From NCBI RefSeq assembly GCF_016586165.1, contig NZ_BCPR01000023.1:1-64000 (forward strand): a DNA stretch of 64,000 bases. The letters are read 5' to 3'. A model generated the notes under the pieces. The model saw nothing but the letters and a program-made list of their open reading frames with translations, did no database searches and had not been told where the DNA came from. Positions 42,810-51,073 of the stretch are shown here, piece by piece. A program made the translations under genes and the position numbers. The stretch's first letter is position 1. The number at the start of each line of letters is the position of its first letter. This DNA is from Dyella sp. EPa41 (lineage in GTDB: Bacteria; Pseudomonadota; Gammaproteobacteria; Xanthomonadales; Rhodanobacteraceae).

Positions 42810-42998
42810 ATGAACGACACACCCAAACCGTTGTCGGCCGAGACGATCCATTCGGTATACGCAGGCAAGACGATTTCTTCGGTCGTCGATCCGGGCAAGG
42901 ACTTCCGCTCGACCAACCGCTTTGCACGAGATCCCGCGCATTCGGGGCACGCGCCGCAGCAACCCAAGAACGAGAAAGGCCCGTTCCGCCGCGGCTAG
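42810..42998 (+). CDS. Small unknown protein, 62 residues
   Basis: A possible cytosolic protein (MNDTPKPLSAETIHSVYAGK; end NEKGPFRRG) without a recognised family. The ATG at 42810 is 184 bases after the sigma gene and has a weak ribosome site. Low hydrophobic content suggests a disordered protein. Kept because the composition is natural and no other frame competes strongly. Confidence 0.45.
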   Translation: MNDTPKPLSAETIHSVYAGKTISSVVDPGKDFRSTNRFARDPAHSGHAPQQPKNEKGPFRRG

Positions 42999-43406
42999 CG
43001 CGGTGACTTGAACCTGGGCTCCGATGGAAGCCGAATGTCCGTGGTCGACACGCGGACGTTCCCGATGGATATGCGTGCCTTCCGGCCCGATGAAAGGCAA
43101 CTTTATTTGCGCGCATCCCAGGCATGGCCGTGCGTGCCGCGCTTCTGGAAAGCCTCCAAGCGACACTGAAGGCCAGCAGCGCAGGTGCCGATAACCGCCG
43201 CCTCGCCATCAAGACGTGCTCATGCAGCTCGTGTGGATCCGGCACGGCGCTCGCCGCGATCGGGATTCCCCTGCCTCCTGCCCTGCCCATGCCGCGCCGG
43301 CGAGGCATTCCGCGACAACCAGGAGCGGCCCCATGACCTAGGGCAATGGGGTGATCGCGCCTTCTCCCTATGCTCGTTCCTTTCGTATCCACGAAAGGAA
43401 TCACCC
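42999..43406. other. Intergenic region without a recognised gene
   Basis: Short open frames exist on both strands (for example 43124-43336 on the plus strand), but none has a ribosome site, a family pattern or convincing composition. No clear hairpin with a T-run or regulatory dyad was identified. Confidence 0.5.
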
Positions 43407-43622
43407 ATGCTCAAGGTGCCTGGCCGGCGACAACGGGCGAATGCCGTCGATGTGCGATTGACCGTGTCGCGGGTATCCGACGGCGCCATCGAAGTCGCCA
43501 TCAGCACGCCCGGGCGGCTCAAGACGGCTCGACCCGCGGGCCAGGCCGACGGGCGAAAGGCCGAGCCGGCTGTGAAGCGCGCTTCCACCGCCGATAAAAA
43601 AAGAAGCCGTGATCCGCGGTGA
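43407..43622 (+). CDS. Small basic unknown protein, 71 residues
   Basis: A possible 71-residue very basic protein (MLKVPGRRQRANAVDVRLTV; end STADKKRSRDPR). ATG at 43407 is preceded by GAAAGGAATC, a good ribosome site. The first half has alternating hydrophobic residues (VDVRLTVSRVSDGAIEVAIS) suggesting a beta-hairpin, and the tail looks disordered. No family recognised. Gene status is uncertain because of its length. Confidence 0.45.
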   Translation: MLKVPGRRQRANAVDVRLTVSRVSDGAIEVAISTPGRLKTARPAGQADGRKAEPAVKRASTADKKRSRDPR

Positions 43623-43706
43623 TGTCTCCACGACGCGTACCATCATGCTTGCCACCTGGTCCTGATGTGGCTCGTGCAATGAAGGCCATCCGATAGGGCG
43701 AACGTC

Positions 43707-44237
43707 ATGCATCGCATCAAGGCATATATGGCTGGCCCCGACGTGTTCCTGCAGAACGCGCAGGAGAAGGCCGATGAAGTACGCGCGCTATGCAGGCAGT
43801 ACGGCGTAGAGCCGCTCATTCCGGCCGACAACGACGGCCAGGTGTCGCACACCTCGACGAAGGAAGCCCTGTCGCTGCAGATCTTCAGGAAGAACCTCGC
43901 CCTGATCGATCGCGCCTCGCTGGTTTTCGCCAACCTTGAGCCCTTTCGCGGCCCATCGGCGGACGTCGGCACGGTGTGGGAGATCGGCTATGCCTACTCA
44001 CAAGGCAAGAAGGTCTTCGCCTACTCGTCCGCGCTCTCTCATTACGTGACGCGAGTGAGCCCGAGGACGACCGTGGGAGGCGACAACTGGATCGACGAGG
44101 AAGGCATGCTCGTCGAGGATTTCGGCCTGTTCGACAACCTCATGATCCATCACTCGCTCAGCGGCCTTTATGCCGACCTGCGATCCCTGCTGTCGTCCAG
44201 GGAAGTCCAGGGTGTCTTGCGGCCCTCCGGGCAGTAG
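43707..44237 (+). CDS. Nucleoside 2-deoxyribosyltransferase family protein
   Basis: A 176-residue enzyme of the PF05014-type family, which cleaves or exchanges the N-glycosidic bond of deoxynucleosides or nucleoside monophosphates. Motifs are YMAGPDVFLQNA (N-terminal phosphate/sugar loop), ANLEPFRGPSADVGTVWEIG (the catalytic Glu region and deoxyribose-binding Asp) and NLMIHHSLSG. It may act in base salvage or sanitation of damaged nucleotides. It stands alone between small unknown genes and the NO-reductase block. Confidence 0.88.
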   Translation: MHRIKAYMAGPDVFLQNAQEKADEVRALCRQYGVEPLIPADNDGQVSHTSTKEALSLQIFRKNLALIDRASLVFANLEPFRGPSADVGTVWEIGYAYSQGKKVFAYSSALSHYVTRVSPRTTVGGDNWIDEEGMLVEDFGLFDNLMIHHSLSGLYADLRSLLSSREVQGVLRPSGQ

Positions 44238-44297
44238 GCACAGGCGTGCCGGGCGGGCATTGGTGCGGCGTTCGGGGCGAGCTGGAGCGATATGCGC

Positions 44298-45071
44298 TCA
44301 CCATTCCCCGCCGGCCTCATCCATCACGCACCAATCCGGCAGCGGCGGGTCATTTTCCATCGCAGCGTCACCCGGGAGCACATCGGCAGCCTGGCGATTG
44401 GCGAGCCACCGGGCCGCGGCATCGATTTCGGCTTCGCTCATGCGATTGGCCACGACGCTCATGCAATAGGGCCGATCCGCCGCTCGCGAGTGCGAGCGCC
44501 ATTGGGCGAACTGGGAGGCAAGATACCGGTACGACAGGCTGGTCAACCCGGGGATCAGCGGCTCGCGGCCGGTCAATCGGCTGCCATGGCAACTCGCGCA
44601 CGGCGGCACGCCCCGACTCGGATCACCCCTGAGCACGACGTCTTCACCGCGCGGCATCACGCCGTCTGCCGGGGCTGCGACCTTGGCGGCGTCACCGACC
44701 ACGACCTGGCTCGCGAAATACTCCGCTATCTCCCTCGCATAGGCCGGGGTGAGTGGCTGGGTGATGTACTGCATGGCATCGTTCTTGCGCTGGCCGCTCT
44801 GGAAATACGTGAGCTGCAACGCCAGATAGGCCGCCGGCTGCCCCGCGATGCGCGGGCCGGCCCGGCCGCCCGGCGAGCCGGCACCCCGTTGCCCGTGACA
44901 GGACGTACAGGCGATGACGCGTTGCCCGAGGGTATCGGGAACGCCTGCACCCCCACCGCTGGCCGATTGCGCGGCGGCATTGGCCAACGCGCAGGCCGCA
45001 TAGATGGCCGATGCCATGATCAGGCGAACCGCGCGCACTGATGCGCGTCGCCGACGTTGTGGGTGTTTCAT
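44298..45071 (-). CDS. Exported dihaem cytochrome c (c4-like)
   Basis: A 257-residue periplasmic cytochrome. A signal peptide (YAACALANAAAQ) is followed by two class I domains, each with a haem attachment site: CTSCH and CASCH. A methionine in each half (DAMQYIT; YCMSVVANRM) may be the axial ligand. Start at 45071 gives a normal signal peptide; the frame is open further upstream. It is downstream of the NO reductase gene on the same strand after 139 bases and could feed electrons to a respiratory oxidase or carry them from quinol. The order suggests co-regulation with norB. Confidence 0.85.
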   Translation of the reverse strand: MKHPQRRRRASVRAVRLIMASAIYAACALANAAAQSASGGGAGVPDTLGQRVIACTSCHGQRGAGSPGGRAGPRIAGQPAAYLALQLTYFQSGQRKNDAMQYITQPLTPAYAREIAEYFASQVVVGDAAKVAAPADGVMPRGEDVVLRGDPSRGVPPCASCHGSRLTGREPLIPGLTSLSYRYLASQFAQWRSHSRAADRPYCMSVVANRMSEAEIDAAARWLANRQAADVLPGDAAMENDPPLPDWCVMDEAGGEW

Positions 45072-45209
45072 GGGATAACGAGGCGATTCCTTCATCGCGC
45101 CAGGGAAATGCGCAGCACGCTTCACCTCGTGTGCCGTACGGCGCTTTTCGTTGGCCAAGGGAAAAGGAGGCTGGCCATGGCGCCAGCCTCCTTTCGTCGA
45201 GCGTGTTGC

Positions 45210-47495
45210 TCAGGCTTCGGAGTGGCTCGCCTGTGCGGCGATCACCGTGGCTGGTGCCGGTGCCTTGCTCCGTCCGAGCAGTTTCCAGGCGAAGGTGGCA
45301 AGGCTGACGATGCCCAGTGCGAACACCACGTCGCCCGGCACGCGCAGCCACACCATCCACTGCATGAAGGCCGAGTGGACCACCTCCGGCGAACGTGCAT
45401 ACCACAGGCCGTACTCGACGCTGGTCCAGGCCTGGTAGATGCCCGAAGGAACCAGCGAGATGAACACCATCATGGCCAGGCCGATGTTGAGCAGCCAGAA
45501 CATGGACTTCAGCAGCGAGTCCGACCAGTTCGCACGCGGCGCCAGGCCACGCAGGCAGAACAGCATCAGGCCGATGCCGAGCATGCCGTACACGCCGAAC
45601 AGCGCTGCATGGCCGTGTGCCGGGGTGAGGTTGAGGCCCTGCACGTAGTACAGCGAGATCGGCGGATTGATGGCGAAGCCGAGCAGGCCCGCGCCGACGG
45701 TGTTCCAGAAGCCCACGGCGATGAAGCAGAGGATGATCCACTTGTAGTTGGCGACCCAGGGCGCGGCCTTGCTGCGCTGGTAGTTGCGGTAGCCTTCGAA
45801 GCCGATCATCGCCAGCGGCACCACTTCCAGCGCGGAGAACATCGCACCCACGGCTATGACCGAGGTCGGCGTGCCGGTGAAGTACAGGTGATGCAGCGTG
45901 CCCAGGATGCCGCCGAACAGGAACACGATGGTCTCGAGCACGATGGCGGCGTTGGCGGTCGAGGCGCGGATCAGGCCCAGGCGGGAGAAGATCAGCGCGA
46001 TGACGGCGGTGGCGAATACTTCGAAGAAGCCTTCCACCCACAGGTGCACCAGCCACCAGCGCCAGTACTCGATCATCGAATAGTGCGTGTGCTGGCCCCA
46101 GGTGAGCGAGGTGGCATAGAACAGGCCGATGCAGGTGGCGGCGATGAACACCATGGCGATGAGGCCGCGGCTCTCCGACGGACGCATCAGTGCGGGCCAC
46201 AACGCGCGCCCCATCAGCAACAGCCAGAACAGCAGGCCGACGAACAGCAGGATCTGCCAGATGCGACCCATGCTGGTGTATTCCAGGCCCTGGTTGCCGA
46301 TCCAGAAGCCATAGTCGAAGCCCAGCTTCTGCATGGTGCCGAGCCAGCCGCAGACCAGCGAGCCGGCCACGACCACCACCAGCGCAACCAGCAAGGCGTT
46401 GACGCCGAGCTTCTGGTACGTCGGTTCCTTGCCCGACAACGCGGGGCCGATGTACAGGCCGGTGGCGAGCCACGCGGTGGCGATCCACAGCACGGCCAAC
46501 TGCGTGTGTATCGTGCGGCTGGCCACGAAGGGCAGCACCGCGCCGAGCGGTATGCCGAAGAAGCTGTTGCCTTCGACCGAGTAGTGCGCGGTGATCACGC
46601 CCATGATCACCTGCAGGGCCATCAGCGCGATCACCACGTAGAAGTACTTCATGGTGGCGCGCATCGATGGCGTCGGCGCGAGATTGAACAGCGGGTCTGA
46701 TTTGGGAGCGACGGGGTCGCCTTCTTCGTGATGGGCGGCATGGAACCACACCATGCCCGCGATGGCGGCGATCAAACCGATGAAGCTGGCGATCGACCAC
46801 ATGCCGTTGGCGGCGGTCGGCACGTTGTCGACCAGTGGCTCGTGCGGCCAGTTGCTGGTGTACGACAGGTGCGTTTCGCCCGGGCGATCCGTGGCGGCGG
46901 CCCAGGACGACCAGAAGAAGAAGGCAGGCAGCGCGGTGAGATCCTGCTTGTCCGGCAGCGAGCCAGGCATCATCGCGTATTGTTCGCGCAGCTTGTCCAG
47001 CGCGGGGTCGGTGCCGAACAGCGACGTGTAGTGCCCGGCCACCTGCTGGATCACCTGGGCGCGATCGGCGTCGATGGTGAGCGTGCCGGTGGCGGCGTCA
47101 TAGGTGTTGCCGCGCAGGGTGGACTTCATCAGCGCGTCCGCCGAGCCCTTGGCGGCAGCGTCGAGCTCCTCATACGGCCGACCGTAGTGCGACTGCGCCA
47201 TAAGCTCGCGATAGCCGAGCGCTTCGCGATGCAACCAGTCGGCCGACCAGTCGGGCGCGACATAGCTGCCATGTCCCCAGACGGTGCCCAGTTGCTGGCC
47301 GCCCGCCTGCAGCCAGGCTTCCTGGCCACGCTGGATCTGTTCGCCGGTGAAGATCACCCGCCCGTCGGTGGTGACCACCTGCTTGGGAATGGGGGGCGCC
47401 GACAGGTAGATCTCGCGCCCCAGCCACCCCAGGACGGCGAAGGACGCGAAAAACATGATGGCGAGCCAGCGCCATAGTTTCCGTGTTGATTGCAT
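45210..47495 (-). CDS. norB: Quinol-dependent nitric oxide reductase (qNOR)
   Basis: A 761-residue single-subunit enzyme that reduces 2 NO to N2O with quinol as donor. The N-terminal extension (TGEQIQRGQEAWLQAGGQQL, VWGHGSYVAPDW) folds as a fused NorC-like domain lacking a CxxCH haem site, which defines qNOR. About 13 membrane segments follow, with haem and non-haem iron ligands in RTIHTQLAVLW, LVHLWVEGFFEVF (His and the Glu of FeB), GTLHHLYFTGTP and HGHAALFGVYG. ATG 47495 follows GGGAG. With no nitrite reductase nearby it is probably for NO detoxification. An NsrR site lies 70 bases upstream. Confidence 0.95.
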   Translation of the reverse strand: MQSTRKLWRWLAIMFFASFAVLGWLGREIYLSAPPIPKQVVTTDGRVIFTGEQIQRGQEAWLQAGGQQLGTVWGHGSYVAPDWSADWLHREALGYRELMAQSHYGRPYEELDAAAKGSADALMKSTLRGNTYDAATGTLTIDADRAQVIQQVAGHYTSLFGTDPALDKLREQYAMMPGSLPDKQDLTALPAFFFWSSWAAATDRPGETHLSYTSNWPHEPLVDNVPTAANGMWSIASFIGLIAAIAGMVWFHAAHHEEGDPVAPKSDPLFNLAPTPSMRATMKYFYVVIALMALQVIMGVITAHYSVEGNSFFGIPLGAVLPFVASRTIHTQLAVLWIATAWLATGLYIGPALSGKEPTYQKLGVNALLVALVVVVAGSLVCGWLGTMQKLGFDYGFWIGNQGLEYTSMGRIWQILLFVGLLFWLLLMGRALWPALMRPSESRGLIAMVFIAATCIGLFYATSLTWGQHTHYSMIEYWRWWLVHLWVEGFFEVFATAVIALIFSRLGLIRASTANAAIVLETIVFLFGGILGTLHHLYFTGTPTSVIAVGAMFSALEVVPLAMIGFEGYRNYQRSKAAPWVANYKWIILCFIAVGFWNTVGAGLLGFAINPPISLYYVQGLNLTPAHGHAALFGVYGMLGIGLMLFCLRGLAPRANWSDSLLKSMFWLLNIGLAMMVFISLVPSGIYQAWTSVEYGLWYARSPEVVHSAFMQWMVWLRVPGDVVFALGIVSLATFAWKLLGRSKAPAPATVIAAQASHSEA

Positions 47496-47564
47496 CAGTG
47501 TGCTCCCGATAAGCGGGGCGCATGGCTCCGCATGAAAAGGCATACGCATGTGACCATGGCGCGA

Positions 47565-47587
47565 AACATACATCCGAAATGCATGTT
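47565..47587. promoter_or_regulatory. NsrR operator at the norB promoter
   Basis: On the norB strand the site reads as half-site AACATGCATTT, one base, then half-site GGATGTATGTT. The 11-1-11 dyad agrees closely with the NsrR consensus halves AAGATGCATTT and AAATGCATCTT. It ends 70 bases before the norB ATG. Confidence 0.85.
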
Positions 47588-47649
47588 TCACCTTGAGCTG
47601 CGTCAATGCGTCTTGGGAGCCGAATGGAACCCGAGAATCCTGGGTGGAG

Positions 47650-48084
47650 TCAGGCGATCTGCAGCAGGTTCGCGAGCGGCCTGGGCTTCACGATCAGGTC
47701 GGCGAGGGTGTAGCGGTCGAGCGTCGCGAACATGGCTTCCATGGCCTCGGCCAGGATGCCCTTGAGCCGGCACGAGGGCGTGATGCGGCAGTTGCGATTG
47801 CCTGCCTCGAAGCATTCCACCAGCGGGGTGGAGCACTCGCTGGCGCGCACGAGTTCGCCGATGCTGATGTCGGCAGCCGCATGGGCGAGCCGCATGCCGC
47901 CGCCCTTGCCGCGAACCGTTTCGATATAGCCCTGGCGCGCCAGCCAGTGCACGACCTTCATCAGGTGGTTGTCCGATATGCCATACGCCGCCGCGATATC
48001 GGCGCGCGTCGCCAGCTCATCGGTGTTCAGGCCGAGGTACATCAGGGTACGCAGGCAGTAATCCGTGAAGGTATTCAGGCGCAT
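47650..48084 (-). CDS. nsrR: NO-sensing Rrf2 family repressor NsrR
   Basis: A 144-residue iron-sulfur regulator. A winged helix ([37 protein letters not shown]) with the Rrf2 wing ([20 protein letters not shown]) is followed by the cluster ligands Cys91, Cys99 and Cys105 in [20 protein letters not shown], the NsrR signature. NO damages the cluster and relieves repression. It is upstream of norB on the same strand with a 154-base gap that contains an NsrR operator, and a second operator lies at its own promoter. Confidence 0.95.
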   Translation of the reverse strand: MRLNTFTDYCLRTLMYLGLNTDELATRADIAAAYGISDNHLMKVVHWLARQGYIETVRGKGGGMRLAHAAADISIGELVRASECSTPLVECFEAGNRNCRITPSCRLKGILAEAMEAMFATLDRYTLADLIVKPRPLANLLQIA

Positions 48085-48097
48085 GGCATGCACTAAA

Positions 48098-48120
48098 AAT
48101 ATGTATATCCAATGCATCAT
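48098..48120. promoter_or_regulatory. NsrR operator at the nsrR promoter
   Basis: On the nsrR strand the half-sites are ATGATGCATTG and ATATACATATT, separated by one base. Each agrees with the consensus at about 9 of 11 positions. The site ends 13 bases before the nsrR ATG, consistent with autoregulation. Confidence 0.75.
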
Positions 48121-48163
48121 AGTGCACGCCATGCCGGGCGACCATCGGCGCGGCCTGCCGCGA

Positions 48164-48583
48164 CTATCCGTCTCGAAGGAGACCGGCGCCAGGTAAATGC
48201 CCGCGTCCTGGCGAAGGGTCGAGCAGGAACTCGACGGTCACGCCAGGGCCGAGCGAGACGAACAGCTGCATGGCGCCTGATGGTGGCACGCGCGCGACGC
48301 CATAGCGCAGCCCATGACGTTCCAGTCGCATGGTGAGCCCGGCCCACGCCTGGGCGTCCGGCACGCGGTAGGCGAGATGGTCGATGCGTGGCGCGCGCCT
48401 TTCGGCTGATGCCGGCTCCGTGGCGTCGACGAGATGCACGGCCCGCCGGTCATCGTCGTAGAGCCAGTGGCCGGCCACGCCAAACGGCGGACGCTCGCCT
48501 TCGTGCAGGCCCACCACCTCGGTGAAGAAGCGGCGGGCCCGCTCGAGGTCGTGCGTGACGATGGTGACGTGGTCGAGCTTCAC
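48164..48583 (-). CDS. VOC (glyoxalase/dioxygenase-fold) protein
   Basis: A 139-residue vicinal oxygen chelate domain: [54 protein letters not shown] and a final VTVEFLLDP. Candidate metal ligands are the first His, the His in HLVD, the His in IDHLAY and the Glu in VEFLL. GTG at 48583 is the likely start, 13 bases after the SDR stop; longer starts overlap the SDR gene. It is the last gene of a four-gene operon. The substrate is unknown. Confidence 0.82.
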   Translation of the reverse strand: MKLDHVTIVTHDLERARRFFTEVVGLHEGERPPFGVAGHWLYDDDRRAVHLVDATEPASAERRAPRIDHLAYRVPDAQAWAGLTMRLERHGLRYGVARVPPSGAMQLFVSLGPGVTVEFLLDPSPGRGHLPGAGLLRDG

Positions 48584-48596
48584 GGCAGCGCTGTCA

Positions 48597-49310
48597 TCAG
48601 GCAATGGCGCCGCCGCCATCGACCCGCACGGTCGAGCCGGTGGCATAGGGCGTGCTCGCCAGGTACACCACCGCATTGGCGACGTCTTCCGGCTGGCCCA
48701 CCCGGCGCGCCGGCAGCCGTGCCGATGCGTTTTCGTACATCGCCTCGCGCGCACCCGCTTCCAGCTTCGACCAGAGCGGCGTCGCGATGAGGCCGGGCGA
48801 CACGGTGTTCACGCGTACCGGCGAGAGCTCGATCGCAAGTCCCCGGGCCAGGGCTTCAAGCGCCGCGTTGATGGCCCCCTGCAGCACCGAGTTCCTGCTT
48901 GGGCGAACGCTCAGGAAGCCGCTGATGAACGTCAGTGATCCACCCTCGTTGATTTGCACCGCGCGCGCCACCCGATACGCGCCCCAGAACTTGCTGTCCA
49001 TCGCGGCATAGGCGTCGTCCAGCGCCAGGCCGCGTACCGGGCCCGTCGGTGTCTGGGCGGCGGAGATGACGACGTGGTCGAACGTGTCCGCGCTTGCGAA
49101 GAACGCCGCCACGTCGTCATCGCGGGTGGTGTCCAGCACGGCCGTGCGTACACCGTGCCCGATCGCGGCGGCGGCCGCATCGAGTCTTTTCCGGTCGCGC
49201 GCGGCGATGGTCACGTGGGCGCCAAGCGCGGCAAAGGCCTCGGCCGCGGCGGCGCCGATGCCGGAGCTGCCGCCAACGATCAGCACGGATTGGGAAGCAA
49301 GCGATGTCAT
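48597..49310 (-). CDS. SDR-fold protein lacking the canonical Tyr-Lys pair
   Basis: A 237-residue short-chain dehydrogenase-fold protein. The cofactor motif GGSSGIG and a following AARD suggest NADP(H) binding; NNAG is replaced by SAAQ. The catalytic serine region is FISGF, but where YxxxK should occur the protein reads NSVLQGAINAAL, so the usual Tyr and Lys are missing. The C-terminal part (RVNTVSPGLIATPLW, YATGSTVRVDGG) is conventional. It may use a different mechanism or bind without catalysis. Third gene of the 48164-50945 operon. Confidence 0.85.
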   Translation of the reverse strand: MTSLASQSVLIVGGSSGIGAAAAEAFAALGAHVTIAARDRKRLDAAAAAIGHGVRTAVLDTTRDDDVAAFFASADTFDHVVISAAQTPTGPVRGLALDDAYAAMDSKFWGAYRVARAVQINEGGSLTFISGFLSVRPSRNSVLQGAINAALEALARGLAIELSPVRVNTVSPGLIATPLWSKLEAGAREAMYENASARLPARRVGQPEDVANAVVYLASTPYATGSTVRVDGGGAIA

Positions 49311-49350
49311 GTTGGATCCTCGGTAGAAGCGACTGCGCGCACTGGCGCGG

Positions 49351-50370
49351 TCAGATGGTTTCGGATTCGCGCAGCGTCAACGGGCTCTGCAGGGCGAACC
49401 GCGCGATCTCGTCCTTGCGCATGAACGCCACGCCCGGCCTGGCCTTGGCATGGCGGATGAACGCATCCCACGCGCCGACCATCTGCGGCGAGCCGCTGAT
49501 CCGGTCATGCGCGCTGATCGACATGAGGCGGCGGCGCGCGCCGGCTTCGCGATACAGCTCATCGAAGTCGCGCTTGATCTGCCCGAGGAACTTGTCCGGC
49601 GAGTAGTGCCGGCCTTCGACCAGCAGGATGTCGTTGTTGCGCAGCGTGTACGGGACCACCGCGAAATCCTTGCCGTTGACCTGCTCGATGAAGGGCTCGT
49701 CACGGCTCAGGTCGTCGATGTGGTAGAGGAACCCCAGTTCCTGCAAAAGCGACAACGTGTGCGGTCCACGCCGCAGCCAGTTCGCGTTGTAACCGACGGG
49801 ACGCTGGCCGGTGACCTCTTCCACCATGCGCACGCCTTCGGCGATGAACTGCTTCTCCTCCTCGCGCGCCATCGCGTATTGCGAACGCCACTGCGGGCCA
49901 TGTGCCGCCGCTTCGTGGCCGCGCGCGACGATCTCGCGGGCGAGTTCCGGGTGGCGTTTGGCCGCCTCGCCGATCATGTGGGAAGTGACCTTTACGCCGT
50001 GCCTGTCCCACAGGTCGAGCATGCGCGGGATGCCTTCGCGATAGCCGTAGGCAAACCATGTGTTGGTCGCCGGATCGGAGGGCACGCTTTGCGGAAACTC
50101 CACCTGCGGAAACGGACTGTCGGTGCCCTTGGGCGGCTGGCCACCGGCCTCGAACTGCATGGAGATCGAAATGACCAGCCGCGTATCGCCTGGCCAGAAC
50201 CTGCCTTCACCGGACGAGGATGCGTTGGGCATGGTGGTGGGAGCCTGCGTTTTCGCGTGCGCGGCCAGCGCCATCGCGGCCATGCCGCCCGCGGCTGCGC
50301 CGGCCCTGGCGAGGAACTTGCGGCGGCTGGCTTGCAGGCCATCGGTTGAAAGCGTGTCGGCGGTATGCAT
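49351..50370 (-). CDS. Tat-exported polysaccharide deacetylase/PuuE-like protein
   Basis: A 339-residue protein with a twin-arginine signal (SRRKFLARAG followed by an Ala-rich stretch). The domain is a NodB-fold carbohydrate esterase of the PuuE/allantoinase-like group: RLVISISMQFEAGG in place of TFDDG, GVKVTSHMIGEAAKRHPELA, GHEAAAHGPQW and GYNANWLRRGPHT. The substrate may be a small amide or N-acetylated sugar. ATG 50370 follows AAGGAG; an upstream ATG includes that site in coding sequence. It is second in the operon, 11 bases after the NTF2-like gene. Confidence 0.85.
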   Translation of the reverse strand: MHTADTLSTDGLQASRRKFLARAGAAAGGMAAMALAAHAKTQAPTTMPNASSSGEGRFWPGDTRLVISISMQFEAGGQPPKGTDSPFPQVEFPQSVPSDPATNTWFAYGYREGIPRMLDLWDRHGVKVTSHMIGEAAKRHPELAREIVARGHEAAAHGPQWRSQYAMAREEEKQFIAEGVRMVEEVTGQRPVGYNANWLRRGPHTLSLLQELGFLYHIDDLSRDEPFIEQVNGKDFAVVPYTLRNNDILLVEGRHYSPDKFLGQIKRDFDELYREAGARRRLMSISAHDRISGSPQMVGAWDAFIRHAKARPGVAFMRKDEIARFALQSPLTLRESETI

Positions 50371-50381
50371 GTCGGTCTCCT

Positions 50382-50945
50382 TCACTTCGTCACGAGGCCT
50401 GCCTGCTGGAGGAAGGCCAGGTTGTCTTCCAGATGCCAGTCTTCGGCGATGCGGCCATCGGCGATGCGATAGATGTCGGTGGCGATGAAGTCGATCGGCT
50501 GGCCTTGTCCCTGCTTGCCACCGAACGTGCCGCTGAAGTGCCCGGTGAAATGCAGATGCGTCACCACGCGGTCACCCGCCACGATCATCTGCGTCACTTC
50601 GCTGCGAAGATCCGGCACGGCGGTGCGAAAGGCCTTCGACGCCTTCAGCACGCCATCGATACCCTGCGGCCGCCCTTGCGGCAGCGTGTTGTCGAAGAAC
50701 GTCGGCGCCAACGCCGCGCGCGCCACGGCTTCGTCGCCGGTGTTCCAGAACGTGTCGTAACGGCGGGCGGCGAGGACTTCCGCCTCCAGCGTCTGCGGCG
50801 GCAGGCTGTGGTCGGCAACCAGCACCTTCGGCTGGACCAGGTCGCCAGGGCCGGCCAGGGCCGGCGCGGCGGCGGCCAGCGCCAGCAGCAAGGTCGAGGA
50901 CCAGCGGAGGCCGCGGCGGATCGCGGAGGGTGCGGTGACGTTCAT
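50382..50945 (-). CDS. Exported NTF2/SnoaL-like protein
   Basis: A 187-residue protein with a signal peptide (LLLALAAAAPALAG) and an NTF2-like domain resembling SnoaL/ester cyclase: EAVARAALAPTFFDNTLPQG, TAVPDLRSEVTQMIVAGDRV, HFTGHFSG, IYRIADGRIAEDWHLEDN. It may catalyse an aldol-type or hydration reaction or bind a small molecule in the periplasm. ATG 50945 follows AGGAAGCGCCC. It is the first gene of the operon that runs to 48164 and is divergent from a LysR gene 128 bases away. Confidence 0.83.
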   Translation of the reverse strand: MNVTAPSAIRRGLRWSSTLLLALAAAAPALAGPGDLVQPKVLVADHSLPPQTLEAEVLAARRYDTFWNTGDEAVARAALAPTFFDNTLPQGRPQGIDGVLKASKAFRTAVPDLRSEVTQMIVAGDRVVTHLHFTGHFSGTFGGKQGQGQPIDFIATDIYRIADGRIAEDWHLEDNLAFLQQAGLVTK

Positions 50946-51073
50946 GGGCGCTTCCTTTGACGGGGTCGTGACATGGCGGCATGGCCGGGTTGAGCGCATG
51001 GTCACTTGCCCATCCGGGCGGAAATACCCTTTAATCGCCCGATCATCCTTTCTTTTTTTTCCATAATGACGCC

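Noticed and set aside
43124-43336. 70-codon plus-strand ORF
   Set aside because: No ribosome site, no recognisable pattern, and composition like frame noise.
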